From contig NZ_JALAHQ010000006.1 in assembly GCF_036983985.1 (NCBI RefSeq), positions 1 to 64,000 of the forward strand: DNA of 64,000 nucleotides, read 5' to 3'. The notes below the pieces were generated by a model. It saw nothing but the letters and a program-made list of their open reading frames with translations. It was not told the origin of the DNA and did no database searches. Positions within the stretch are counted from its first letter, which is position 1. Each line of letters starts with the position of its first letter. The DNA comes from Alishewanella metallidurans. GTDB taxonomy: Bacteria; Pseudomonadota; Gammaproteobacteria; Enterobacterales; Alteromonadaceae. Of the stretch, positions 1-8,260 are shown piece after piece. Made by a program: the position numbers and the translations under genes.

Positions 1-368
1 AACCAGATAATCCGATGAGATGCCGGTCTGTCTCACTCTCATGCAAAGGTAAGATCAACCATTTAATCCGCTTACCCCTAAAAATTAAGTGGACACTTAA
101 ATTAGAACACCTACCTGTGATCGCCGGACGCTTACTTTGAATTTTAATGTTACTTAGTTAATCCTTAAAGATTACGAGTTTGAGCTCGCCGTATCCCTAC
201 AAAACTCAGAGCAGACATTCATGAGTTTTAAAGTCTAAAGCAATATCTCCGCTTATCGCTCAAAGCGAAGAGCAGTGTGTGCCATAGCGATATATCTAGT
301 TTAATATTACCTGCTCTTTAAATTCAGATGCGCTTTCCCTAATCGACCGCTCTGTAATAGCCAGGTCA
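1..368. other. Left-edge intergenic stretch
   Basis: No convincing gene, RNA or repeat is visible. The DNA is AT-rich with scattered stops in all frames. It lies downstream of the decayed Sel1 gene on the minus strand, and I see no strong hairpin terminator. Whether it belongs to the chromosome or to the integrated element cannot be told from this window. Confidence 0.4.
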
Positions 369-1334
369 TTATGGGAGATACAAGGTACCATTGGCGTTGA
401 TGATCTTTAACCATTGTTCTGCTTTATCAACTGCACCAGCCATTTCTTCTTTAGTTAAAACTGACTGCGCCTGTTCTTGAAACCAGCTATAGCGTTTATA
501 CAACTCGTTATCGTCGGTAAGTTGTAAAATCATTTGATTAAACGCATAGGCTTGCAAGCGGCCATCTTCGCCGACCGTTTGCGCGTAATGCAGTTGCGAT
601 AGCCTGTTCAGCGCTCTGATACTGCCGTGCTGGGCAGCAGACTCCAAAAAATCGACTTGTTGCTTAACAAAGGCTGAGCGTTGGGCTACGTAGTCATCAC
701 GATTCAGCGTGCTATAGCTCTCTGCTTGCATATATTGATCGGGCGTTATCATGGCAATGGCTTCTTGAGCGGGTACAAAACCTCGACTGGCCGCTAATGC
801 CAGGTTTGTATAAAACTGGCTACGCTGCACGCTATCAACACCTAAACAAAACTCATAGCGTGCGGTAATAGTGGTTACTGCAGCCCCATCGTCATTAAAC
901 TGATAGGCCTCTTGCAGACTTTCTTGTAAATCCGCGTCATCTACCGGCGTAAAACTGCAATGCCTCAGATTCATTCCCAGTATATAAGATGCCTCAGTAT
1001 CGCCGCTTTCCGCGGCTAGTTTTAAGCTATAAAACTGTTCCAATAGCGTACTGTCTAATGTCCAGCTTGGCCTATTTACTACCCTAAGCTGGCCAGAGTG
1101 CGGTGTTTGCAGCTCTGCAACGATCCCAACAAGTGCTAAGTTGTCTTGCTTGGTAACTTACTCTGCCATAGGTAAAACCTTGGCTGGCATATCATCTTGA
1201 GATTGCTGGTGTAGATACCCGGTATGCTTAACAGATGTATCGTCATCTGCGCGGGCTAGCCATAGCATGATCACGGTGATTAGCAGAAGCAGAGCCAACG
1301 GCAAAAACCATAATAGCCACCCTGGCTTGAAGGA
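369..1334 (-). pseudogene. Membrane-anchored Sel1-repeat protein, disrupted
   Basis: The intact 3' part (369-1043) encodes about 224 residues with Sel1/TPR-like helical repeats, seen as AAESGDTEASYILGMN, ALAASRGFVPAQEAIAMI and AAQHGSIRALNRLSQLHYA. Reading the same frame upstream gives a coherent N-terminus: a hydrophobic segment, WLLWFLPLALLLLITVIMLW, then a polar linker that joins the repeats. That frame is cut by a TAA at 1158-1160 and another at 1335-1337, and no ATG with a good ribosome site starts the 3' part (its first candidate codon is TTG). I read this as a former single-pass inner-membrane protein with a periplasmic repeat domain, inactivated by at least one nonsense mutation. The reading of one continuous former gene is inferred from in-frame continuity; a sequencing error at 1158 is the alternative. 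Confidence 0.7.
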
Positions 1335-1706
1335 TTAAACTGTTGCTTGCACAAATGCCCTTAATAACAAAACCGGAAAATATTCCTAAATAGGCATGCG
1401 CATTCACAAAACAAACAAGATCTGTCAACAATTAACTGCTGATAAAGATTACGGCGGGCAGGTGTTAACACTAAAAAAGTACCCAGGTGCTATAAAGTGC
1501 AACTTCAACATGGATTATTAGGTGGCAGAACATAATTAAACCCAAAGTCCGCTTTTCGCTCATAACTGACTGTCAGGGTTGACCGAAGCCTCCGCATATA
1601 CAGTCAGATCTGATAATAGCTACTACACTTAAACTAAAATGAAAAGAATTGAGCATTACCCGTTAATGATTGCTCTTGATCAGACACTCACCTCTTTCGC
1701 CCAAGA
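1335..1706. other. Intergenic gap left of the recombinase-like operon
   Basis: No gene is supported here. The only structure I see is an 8-base inverted repeat, CTGACTGT at 1566-1573 and ACAGTCAG at 1600-1607, with a 26-base spacer. It lies between the decayed chromosomal-looking Sel1 gene and the accessory genes, so the left boundary of the element could be here. No second copy of any ssb-proximal sequence was found that would define an attachment site. Confidence 0.35.
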
Positions 1707-2015
1707 TCAGTGTAACATTATCCCTGCGGGGGAAAGGATTAGTTCCTCCTCCCATAGCGGCATAACAATATGGGCGAACCGCTCAAACAAGAGTTTTCGG
1801 TAACCCTCATCGTCGATTTGCAGTACAAAATGGTAACTGTTGAGCATGGTATAGATCCGTTGCTCATCGTAATCGACTCTCTCTACCGGTGTTGTCCTGA
1901 TAAAGTGTGCGCCATATTTCTCAGATAGGCGCACACCATATACATAGCTAAAAGGAAAAAAATCATCTTTAACGAATGTGAATGCCAGCAGAAGACCTCC
2001 ATCATTTTTCTTCAT
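1707..2015 (-). CDS. Hypothetical protein, 102 residues, partner of recombinase-like gene
   Basis: The family is not recognised. The protein is small, soluble-looking and rich in aromatic residues, with no signal peptide or membrane segment. The start is well supported: an AGGAG box sits about nine bases before the ATG at 2015, inside the end of the preceding gene. The gap to that gene (stop at 2022) is only six bases, so the two are almost certainly translated from one message. Its role is probably tied to the degenerate recombinase-like protein upstream; I cannot say more. The 3' end is followed by the non-coding gap at the probable element border. Confidence 0.6.
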   Translation of the reverse strand: MKKNDGGLLLAFTFVKDDFFPFSYVYGVRLSEKYGAHFIRTTPVERVDYDEQRIYTMLNSYHFVLQIDDEGYRKLLFERFAHIVMPLWEEELILSPAGIMLH

Positions 2016-2021
2016 GGGACA

Positions 2022-3053
2022 CTACTCCTGCGGGTTTAAAAGGTGTTGGGTCAATATTCGATGTATTGCCGGGCGATAAAACATACCGGTCTGGGAGCAG
2101 ATCTGATTGACACTTAAACCTGACTCGAAGAGGTAAACGACGGATCCCCTCCTCAATGCACTTGCCCCGATCCCCGGAAATCCGGCGTGAGCGCATGCTT
2201 TTGGCCAACACTCTTTGTAGAGCCAAGCTAAATTGATGCGAAGCCTTTTACCCTGTGTATCAGTAAAGACGTGTTGATAGTTACCGGTCTTTTTCATCTG
2301 CACGAAGAGCAAACGCCGTGCATAAGGCACAACATTAATTTCCCGCCCAGCCACTCTGAACAACGATGCTTGCAAGTCGTAATCGGCCCATTTAAGTGTC
2401 AGCAGCTCTGACGCGGATATCCCGAGGTAATATTGCAAAAGAAAGTACTCCCGGTACTTCACAGGAAAATGATGTGCAATGCTGAGCATATCGCCATGGG
2501 TAAGCGGGAACCCACTTAATGCCGAAAAGTCTGGCTTAAATTGAAATGGTCTGGGAAATACGTAGGTTAGGGCTGCGCAATCTAACACATCAATCACCAT
2601 GGCAATCGTATCCCTACGGTCGCGTTGACTGATGTTTAACACGGTACGTAACACCTCTATTAATTTCATGAGGTGGAACCCCAAGATCTCGTCGACTTTC
2701 TCTTTGCCAATACAGCCCATCGTGAGGTAAATCAGTTTACTGGGAAGCTTATAGCGGGCTCTGTCAAACTGATGGTTGTAAAATGACTCAAAGGTCGGGA
2801 GGCCTCTCCAGCCTGGCGAAATAAAGCGAGACTGCAATGCGTTGAACATCGATACGTTGCGGCTATGAGGAAAATGCAGCATGTAATCAAAGGTGCCTTG
2901 ATGGAGTTCCTTCTGGATCTGTTGGTACTTGTTTTTAAGGCGTAAACGGTTCTCGGTAGAATCGGCATAGCCAGTGCTCTCACTGAACCGGCAACCCAGC
3001 ATCTTCAATCGAAGAGTCAGCTTTCCTTCTGTATCGCGGATAATTGCTCTCAT
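2022..3053 (-). CDS. Degenerate tyrosine-recombinase-fold protein
   Basis: 343 residues whose C-terminal half follows the tyrosine recombinase plan: YYLGISASELLTLKWADYD matches the box I region and ASALRRGSVVYLFESG the box II region. Catalytic residues are missing or doubtful. The usual first Arg (G-hydrophobic-R-x-x-E-L) is Ser in GISASEL, the HxLR histidine is replaced, and the terminal LGH...Y motif is not recognisable in TGMFYRPAIHRIL. I infer a non-catalytic DNA-binding or architectural relative of the integrases further right. The start has an excellent GGAGG box six bases before ATG. It is divergent from the XRE regulator at 3135, shares its promoter region, and is followed at once by a 102-residue gene. 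Confidence 0.65.
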   Translation of the reverse strand: MRAIIRDTEGKLTLRLKMLGCRFSESTGYADSTENRLRLKNKYQQIQKELHQGTFDYMLHFPHSRNVSMFNALQSRFISPGWRGLPTFESFYNHQFDRARYKLPSKLIYLTMGCIGKEKVDEILGFHLMKLIEVLRTVLNISQRDRRDTIAMVIDVLDCAALTYVFPRPFQFKPDFSALSGFPLTHGDMLSIAHHFPVKYREYFLLQYYLGISASELLTLKWADYDLQASLFRVAGREINVVPYARRLLFVQMKKTGNYQHVFTDTQGKRLRINLAWLYKECWPKACAHAGFPGIGASALRRGSVVYLFESGLSVNQICSQTGMFYRPAIHRILTQHLLNPQE

Positions 3054-3064
3054 CTTTTTCCTCC

Positions 3065-3084
3065 AGCACCAGAAGATTGGTGCT
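3065..3084. promoter_or_regulatory. 7-base inverted repeat in divergent promoter region
   Basis: AGCACCA at 3065-3071 and TGGTGCT at 3078-3084 form a perfect inverted repeat with a six-base spacer. A second small palindrome, AACCGGTT, lies at 3097-3104. Both fall between the divergent starts of the recombinase-like gene and the small XRE regulator, the place expected for an autoregulatory operator. The ribosome site of the minus-strand gene sits just beside the first repeat, so a leader hairpin is an alternative. Confidence 0.4.
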
Positions 3085-3134
3085 CATTTTTTTGAAAACC
3101 GGTTATGATAGGAATTGGAACCTGAGGAGGGGTG

Positions 3135-3356
3135 ATGATCCGGTACCACTTAATGACGTTAATCGAGCAAAAATCTATTCGTGATGGCGTAAAAATCACG
3201 TTGAAAGATGTTGCGCTAGCCACTGATATTCATCGTGCGACATTGTCACGGATGGTAAATATGCAGCACCGAAACGTCACGACCGAGACCATCGACCGCC
3301 TCTGCACCTACTTCGAGGTTCCCGTGGAGCAACTGATCGAGCATATTCCCGATTGA
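3135..3356 (+). CDS. Small XRE/Cro-type transcriptional regulator
   Basis: A 73-residue single-domain helix-turn-helix protein. The segment LKDVALATDIHRATLSRMV is a typical Cro/C1 HTH, followed by the helix TIDRLCTYFEVPVEQLIE found in small XRE regulators. GTG at 3132 is possible, but ATG at 3135 gives a better distance from the GAGGAGG box at 3125-3130. The gene is divergent from the recombinase-like operon, so it probably represses that promoter and its own. Proteins of this type often control excision or maintenance functions of integrative elements; that role here is inferred. Confidence 0.75.
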   Translation: MIRYHLMTLIEQKSIRDGVKITLKDVALATDIHRATLSRMVNMQHRNVTTETIDRLCTYFEVPVEQLIEHIPD

Positions 3357-3375
3357 TGATGCTCCAACAGGCCCA

Positions 3376-3672
3376 CTAGTCAGGCCATTGGTCCATGCCG
3401 CGCTCCAAGTGCCGTAGAAGACGACCCTCAATATCCCCAAGTGACAGTGTTGAGAAATCCGGATCAATTTTGGATTGGCATTCCAGCCAGCAGTAAAGTG
3501 CTTCAGCATTGTTTTTCTCAGTACCTTGGCCCAAGAGCATGACTAGCCCTTTTCGCTGAGGGGAGATTTGCAGTGCGTTTAAGAGATACTCCTTAACATT
3601 GTTGAGGCGGGTTTGTTTGATTTTTAACGCAAACATTGATTGCGTCAGGATATTTGCCGATTGAGTCATCAT
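3376..3672 (-). CDS. Hypothetical protein, 98 residues
   Basis: No family is recognised. The protein is soluble, helical-looking and acidic at the C-terminus (LSLGDIEGRLLRHLERGMDQW). It starts with two Met codons and has no membrane segment. It converges on the XRE gene with about 19 bases between stops, and lies downstream of the integrase operon on the same strand, separated from it by a 30-base palindrome. It is probably element cargo. The reading frame is moderately supported by length and by its fit between neighbours. Confidence 0.5.
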   Translation of the reverse strand: MMTQSANILTQSMFALKIKQTRLNNVKEYLLNALQISPQRKGLVMLLGQGTEKNNAEALYCWLECQSKIDPDFSTLSLGDIEGRLLRHLERGMDQWPD

Positions 3673-3770
3673 CGCGTTTCTCCAACATCAAATCGAAACC
3701 ATCCCTGGCAAACAGGCACATCCATGATCAGCACTTACTTAGCCATGTTCAGTTGCCTACCATGAATGTA

Positions 3771-3800
3771 GCTTTTATTCGACATATGTCAAATAAAAGC
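3771..3800. promoter_or_regulatory. 30-base near-perfect palindrome
   Basis: The 30 bases are their own reverse complement except for one symmetric pair (positions 10 and 21). The centre is GACATATGTC and the outer arms are GCTTTTATT / AATAAAAGC. It sits 30 bases past the stop of the last recombinase-operon gene and about 98 bases upstream of the start of the 98-residue gene. It may be a bidirectional terminator, an operator for a dimeric regulator, or a recombinase binding site. There is no run of T after it on the minus strand, which weakens the terminator reading. Confidence 0.55.
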
Positions 3801-3829
3801 GACACGAAATGGTGAAAATTTCTCCAAAT

Positions 3830-4240
3830 TTATCGCCTATCCAACGATCTTGCGGCAGTTTTCAAGCTTATACCCATTGGTTCATCAAGATCTAAGGGGT
3901 TAATTGCCCGCTTATGACAGTTGTGGATCCAACGGGTAAAGCGCTTCTCATACTCGACAACGCGAGCTTTAAGTTCGGCGTTTTCTTCCCGTAAGCGATC
4001 AAGTTCGCTATCCACTGAGCCGGCTTTCTGCACGCGGGTTTTCAGTGCCTTAAGGGCCTGCTTTGCCTCCTGATATTTTGTTTTAATACGCGGATTTGCA
4101 CTAAGCGCTTGGCGGCTATAACCAAACGCTTTTTGCAGGTTTGCCCAGGACAATCCTGTCCCGAAGCACCCTGTTGCCCACTCATCAAGGAGCTGAACAA
4201 TTTTTTGCTCTGCTTCATCAGTGATATATCTTGTCGTCAT
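3830..4240 (-). CDS. Recombination helper protein (TnpC/SRAP-like)
   Basis: 136 residues: an N-terminal helical, HTH-like segment (about 10-60, including SWANLQKAFGYSRQALSANP), then a coiled coil (about 65-105, LDRLREENAELKARVVEYEK), then a basic tail with WIHNCHKRAIN. This plan is that of the small third protein of Tn554-like elements (TnpC, DUF6262) and of the auxiliary protein of strand-biased circularizing elements. It starts two bases after the stop of intB and uses a GAGG box overlapping that gene's end, so it is co-translated. I infer a DNA-binding accessory factor for the recombinases. Which of the two named families it falls in needs a profile search. Confidence 0.65.
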   Translation of the reverse strand: MTTRYITDEAEQKIVQLLDEWATGCFGTGLSWANLQKAFGYSRQALSANPRIKTKYQEAKQALKALKTRVQKAGSVDSELDRLREENAELKARVVEYEKRFTRWIHNCHKRAINPLDLDEPMGISLKTAARSLDRR

Positions 4241-4242
4241 CC

Positions 4243-6435
4243 TTATACCTCGCAGGAATCACGACCATTGGGGAAGATTTGAACGATGTCACCCGGTTTG
4301 TGGTCAGGATCTTCCTCTATTGCTAATGCGGCATTGCATCCGTCTACCAAATCCTTGTGATGTAAATACCACGCATTGGCGCCGGTAAAGCCCTCCTGGG
4401 CATCTTCCAGTGCCCGGTCCATTTGTGCCTGCGCGATATTTCTACGTGTAGTCAGGCGGGCTATTTCCTGCTCATCTCCTTTTGTGCGCCGGTAATGCTT
4501 GCAGTTATGCAAGCAGGCGTAATGTAAGCCACAGGGCCCCTGAACATAGTCATGTCGGCAGCGACCAATATCCATGATATGTGAACTACCAAAGCTCTCC
4601 AGATCTTTGGCGAGCTCATTAGGCGTGAGCAAAGGAAAGCGGCGTGCTAATGCCGCAGCCTCCTCTAACGGCACATCCTGAGGCGTTTTGAAAACGGCGT
4701 TATTCACGTTTCTTAGTGCAGCTTCAACCGAGTTGGAAGGCAACCGATGGTTATATGCCTTGTTATCCCGGGTGCCTGAGCGCAGAAAGTTCTTCGCGAT
4801 CTCCTCCTGCGAAAAAGCGTCCGACTCCTGCATGATAGTGTTTAGCAGATGCCTGAACTGATGTGTTCGCACTTCGGTATCGTGGTGGATATCTCTCAAC
4901 TCAGGGAAGCTGTAACGCTCAAATACGTTGAGTATTCTGGCGCTATCACCGGATACACGCGAGACGTAATCACGACCATTGAAAAAATCCCGGATCTGCG
5001 TACCGGTAAGCGGCTCTGCAAACACGTTCAACATCTCTTTGGGCGTATACTGATCTTTAAAACGCAGTGTGATGATATTCCAAAGGGGAACCTTGATTTT
5101 TGCCATGCCGATCCCGTCTATCACTGGCCTGATGCGTTCCTTATAGGCATTACTAAAGCCCTGATGAATGTCGGCGACTTTGAAGTACGTGCTCTTGTGC
5201 TTTGAGCCTGGCGCTGGCATCACTCCATAGCGCTTTAGGGTCGTGATGGTATTACTTATCGACGACGCCCCTATAACCTCCATGATCTGCCGTGAGGTTA
5301 GCAACTCGTTGTCATCAAAGTGCATGAACTTGCTCCACTTGCCCTGCTCAAGCAGCATCCGGCAAACATCCCGTTGCTCACGAGAAAGGGCGATTAGCCG
5401 TTCAATTGCCGTGAAAATGATCTCTGTCATGCTGGGCGGAACAATTTTACTGTCCCAGACATATCGTTTTCTGGCCAGAACCCGGATCTTCAATAGCCGG
5501 CAATAGCGACCACTTTGTGGATCAAGTTCAGGCTCATACGCCATAAATTCATCCCGGGTCGGAATGCAGTTGAGATCCAGACTCACGAACTCATCCATCC
5601 TGAAACCGCAGGCCATCAAGATCACAGCCATGCAGGTGAGTGCTTTGTCACGCTCTTCCAGCTCGTCATAGTGTTGCCAGAGGGCAGAGAAGAAGACCAA
5701 CACCTCGGTCTTGGGTAGCATTTCCGCACGTCGTTTGCGGATCTCGGGTGTGTTACGGGATTGAAGGTTGCCACCGTGCTTTGCACTGCGGCTAATTGGA
5801 TTAACCCAACTCATTGGCATGACAGTTAAGCCAAGCTCTTGCATCCTATCAGCAATATAACTGAGCTTTTCGCCAGTCACATAAAGTGTGGAGCTCTTTT
5901 CGCCATGCTGAATGGCGAGTTTCATCGCTTCATCAAACAACCCGGGTGAGAATTGAATGACATGTTGGCAACCATGCAACTCACCGACTTCATACAAATA
6001 ACGCAGTGCCCGCATCAAGACCATATGGGCATTGTGCCCAATAGGACGATTGGCATGTGCTGTCACAATCAACGCTTTTGCAAACGAGGCAAACGGCTCC
6101 GCAAAGGGTTTTTCATCGCCCCGTTTTTGTTTGACGCCCTTTTTGAGCCCAGAGCGCTGAGTGAAAAGCACATAACTTCGTTCGGCTAAACCTCTGGCCA
6201 TAACCGTAGGTTCAAAGCCCGTGATGTCCCAAATGTGATGATGCCAATCAACTTGGCCTTTAAAGACCAGCGCACATAACTTTTGCCCCAAATCGACTAA
6301 CTGAGCAAAGTTCTCTTCGCAGTTCTGTGTTGGCGACCACAAACGAGCAATGTTATCTAGCGGAGTATCCCGCTCTTCAACACTGATATCGGGCAGTAAC
6401 GTGTATGTCAGTTTCAGTGTGCTGGTCTTACTCAT
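4243..6435 (-). CDS. Tyrosine recombinase (intB / Tn554 TnpB-like)
   Basis: 730 residues from an ATG with GGAGGTGG seven bases before it; a start further upstream lies inside the previous gene and is unlikely. Catalytic plan: box I Arg at about 279 in ACGFRMDEFVSLDL, the HxxRH box in THQFRHLLN, and the candidate nucleophile Tyr in NKAYNHR. A Cys/His cluster (CRHDYVQGPCGLHYACLHNC) near the C-terminus resembles the metal-binding tail of large transposon-type integrases. It overlaps the end of the preceding recombinase by eight bases and is followed after two bases by the small helper, so the three are one translational unit. It is much longer than phage integrases, as in Tn554-type elements. 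Confidence 0.8.
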   Translation of the reverse strand: MSKTSTLKLTYTLLPDISVEERDTPLDNIARLWSPTQNCEENFAQLVDLGQKLCALVFKGQVDWHHHIWDITGFEPTVMARGLAERSYVLFTQRSGLKKGVKQKRGDEKPFAEPFASFAKALIVTAHANRPIGHNAHMVLMRALRYLYEVGELHGCQHVIQFSPGLFDEAMKLAIQHGEKSSTLYVTGEKLSYIADRMQELGLTVMPMSWVNPISRSAKHGGNLQSRNTPEIRKRRAEMLPKTEVLVFFSALWQHYDELEERDKALTCMAVILMACGFRMDEFVSLDLNCIPTRDEFMAYEPELDPQSGRYCRLLKIRVLARKRYVWDSKIVPPSMTEIIFTAIERLIALSREQRDVCRMLLEQGKWSKFMHFDDNELLTSRQIMEVIGASSISNTITTLKRYGVMPAPGSKHKSTYFKVADIHQGFSNAYKERIRPVIDGIGMAKIKVPLWNIITLRFKDQYTPKEMLNVFAEPLTGTQIRDFFNGRDYVSRVSGDSARILNVFERYSFPELRDIHHDTEVRTHQFRHLLNTIMQESDAFSQEEIAKNFLRSGTRDNKAYNHRLPSNSVEAALRNVNNAVFKTPQDVPLEEAAALARRFPLLTPNELAKDLESFGSSHIMDIGRCRHDYVQGPCGLHYACLHNCKHYRRTKGDEQEIARLTTRRNIAQAQMDRALEDAQEGFTGANAWYLHHKDLVDGCNAALAIEEDPDHKPGDIVQIFPNGRDSCEV

Positions 6436-8014
6436 GATCCACCTCCAGACGACGAACGAGTTCATTGCATGCGTTGATATGCGGCACGGTATAGAATCCG
6501 GGGGGCGCATCGTCCCCGAATTTATCCCTCACTTCGTTTTGCATTGCCATTAGCACTTCCTGATGAACTGAGATGTCATTGGATGCTTCAAACTTATTGC
6601 AGCCATAACAGGAATAGGGGGGTTGCAATGAACAGGGAGAGCCCTTGGCACAAAGGCCAATGCCAACAAGCTTTTTTAGCGAGTCAGGGCCGAAGACGGT
6701 ATTGATGTTGTTTCGTTTCACCAGCTCCTTTAAGGTGATTTTCCCCTCAAAGAATGCGAGGTGATCACCGAAATGTTTCTGGTAAACCGCGTCAACACGC
6801 AGGGCGAAGTTCACCCCTAGCTGGTAGTACACCATGATATGCTGCAGATCTTCATGATCTAGCAATTCCATCAACACAATCGCCGGCGCTCCCATCAATG
6901 CAGCGTGGGTCGCAAAGGTCTTACGAAGACGTCTTGGCGTTAATTTTAAGTCCAGAGCAGGCAGTCCTTGACTCACTCGCGATTCATCAATGAACGCTAT
7001 GACGTCACCAGGTGCATCCTTAAAAAATGTGTGCCCAGGCGATGCTTCAAACCTCTCAAAAGTGGCCTGCCGTTTTCGCCTTCCATTGTCAGTTCTTCCG
7101 ATGAAAAGCAGTTGCTCTTCGTTACTAGCCATCAACTGACTTGAGAATAAGTCACCGTAATTGACAGAAATGAGTTGCTCCAACAACTCTCCTAAGAACA
7201 CTGGTAAGACACGTGACTTAAACTGTGTTCGAGGCAACGTATAGCGTTTTTTAACGGAGGGGACGTTCAACAAGTATGTTTTATTGCCTGTCTCTTCATC
7301 AACGTTGACAGAGAAATCTGACGTCATCAGCAGCAGCAGTTGCCTAGGCCTTACCCCCAACACCACAAACATCCAGGTTGCGACGAGCTTGGGGAAGATA
7401 GGGTGGTAAGGGGTAATACGCTGACGACACTCATAAAGCGCTTTGCGTAACAAAGTTAGCTCATCCGAGCGAAGGGGCGATCGTCCCTCCATGTAGACCA
7501 TGACGTCCATGCCCTTATGATTGCCTTTAAAATACAACTTGGAGAGCACCTGACAGGTTTTGCGTTCAAAGAGTGACAGCCCTAAGTGGTATGAACGTAA
7601 ATACCAGTGTCTGATCAGGTTTAACGTGGACTCGTCATCGTTATTCCTGTTCGACACGACAAAGTCAAAGATGTAATCACTCAGTTGAGAAGCGATGTCC
7701 TGCTCGTCTTCCCATTCATCAACAAAATGGCAAAGCTGCCTGAGCACCTTTAAAAAACGCATCACTGAATCCGGAGCCAGTTTGCTCAGGAAGTACTCGA
7801 ATGCGTATTTGATCTGACTGAGAAGCTCATCAGGATATCGACTCAATAGTGTCCAATTCAAAGCGACGGGATGGCTCTCACCAATCTGCCAGACTTCACC
7901 AGAGGTATCTATTCGCCGGGAACGACTCATGATAAACGCCTTGTTAAACAAGGGTCTTTCAATAGAGGGGATAATCGCGTTGGGTTTCAGTCTAGCGCGG
8001 GTTGCTTGTGTCAT
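6428..8014 (-). CDS. Tyrosine recombinase, second of the set
   Basis: 528 residues. Box I GVRPRQLLLLMTSDF carries the first Arg. Box II PRRLRKTFATHAAL keeps the second Arg, but the usual His is Arg. LLDHEDLQHIMVYYQL aligns with the LGH...Y motif and keeps both His and Tyr, so catalysis is plausible. A Cys cluster, CAKGSPCSLQPPYSCYGC, follows, like that of the next gene. In strand-biased circularizing elements the gene in this position is called tfp, and in Tn554 the set is tnpA/tnpB. The ATG has a GAGGTAAG box about six bases before it. A 246-base gap separates it from intA, while its end overlaps the next recombinase. Confidence 0.75.
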   Translation of the reverse strand: MTQATRARLKPNAIIPSIERPLFNKAFIMSRSRRIDTSGEVWQIGESHPVALNWTLLSRYPDELLSQIKYAFEYFLSKLAPDSVMRFLKVLRQLCHFVDEWEDEQDIASQLSDYIFDFVVSNRNNDDESTLNLIRHWYLRSYHLGLSLFERKTCQVLSKLYFKGNHKGMDVMVYMEGRSPLRSDELTLLRKALYECRQRITPYHPIFPKLVATWMFVVLGVRPRQLLLLMTSDFSVNVDEETGNKTYLLNVPSVKKRYTLPRTQFKSRVLPVFLGELLEQLISVNYGDLFSSQLMASNEEQLLFIGRTDNGRRKRQATFERFEASPGHTFFKDAPGDVIAFIDESRVSQGLPALDLKLTPRRLRKTFATHAALMGAPAIVLMELLDHEDLQHIMVYYQLGVNFALRVDAVYQKHFGDHLAFFEGKITLKELVKRNNINTVFGPDSLKKLVGIGLCAKGSPCSLQPPYSCYGCNKFEASNDISVHQEVLMAMQNEVRDKFGDDAPPGFYTVPHINACNELVRRLEVDHE

Positions 8015-8230
8015 GGGCTCTTACCTCATCAGCCATGAAGTACCCCTCCCTACTAAAACAGGGCTTTGAGTAACTTCGAGTTTATATGGCTAAGTAAGGT
8101 AATTGCGTCTAAATTGAACGACGCTTTACACAAACAATCAAATTGATCCGTCTTTAAATGAGCATAACCTGATGATTACCATCAGCCTGATCCTCGGCCT
8201 TAGCTGACAATCCTGGTCAACCTTCAAGTA

Positions 8231-8260
8231 GAACATTCCGTCTCCTAGCGGAAATGTTGT
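8231..8260. repeat. Imperfect inverted repeat at the 3' end of intA
   Basis: AACATTCCG (8232-8240) and CGGAAATGTT (8249-8258) are inverted repeats, with one extra A in the right arm, around an eight-base spacer. The layout (arms of 9-10 bases, spacer of 8) is what a tyrosine recombinase core site would look like, but it may equally be a weak hairpin that ends intA transcription. It lies just past the intA stop, in the 246-base gap before the next recombinase. Confidence 0.35.

Noticed and set aside
1243..1431. 62-residue open frame at the N-terminus of the decayed Sel1 gene
   Set aside because: It runs in another frame over the membrane segment of the pseudogene and has no ribosome site.
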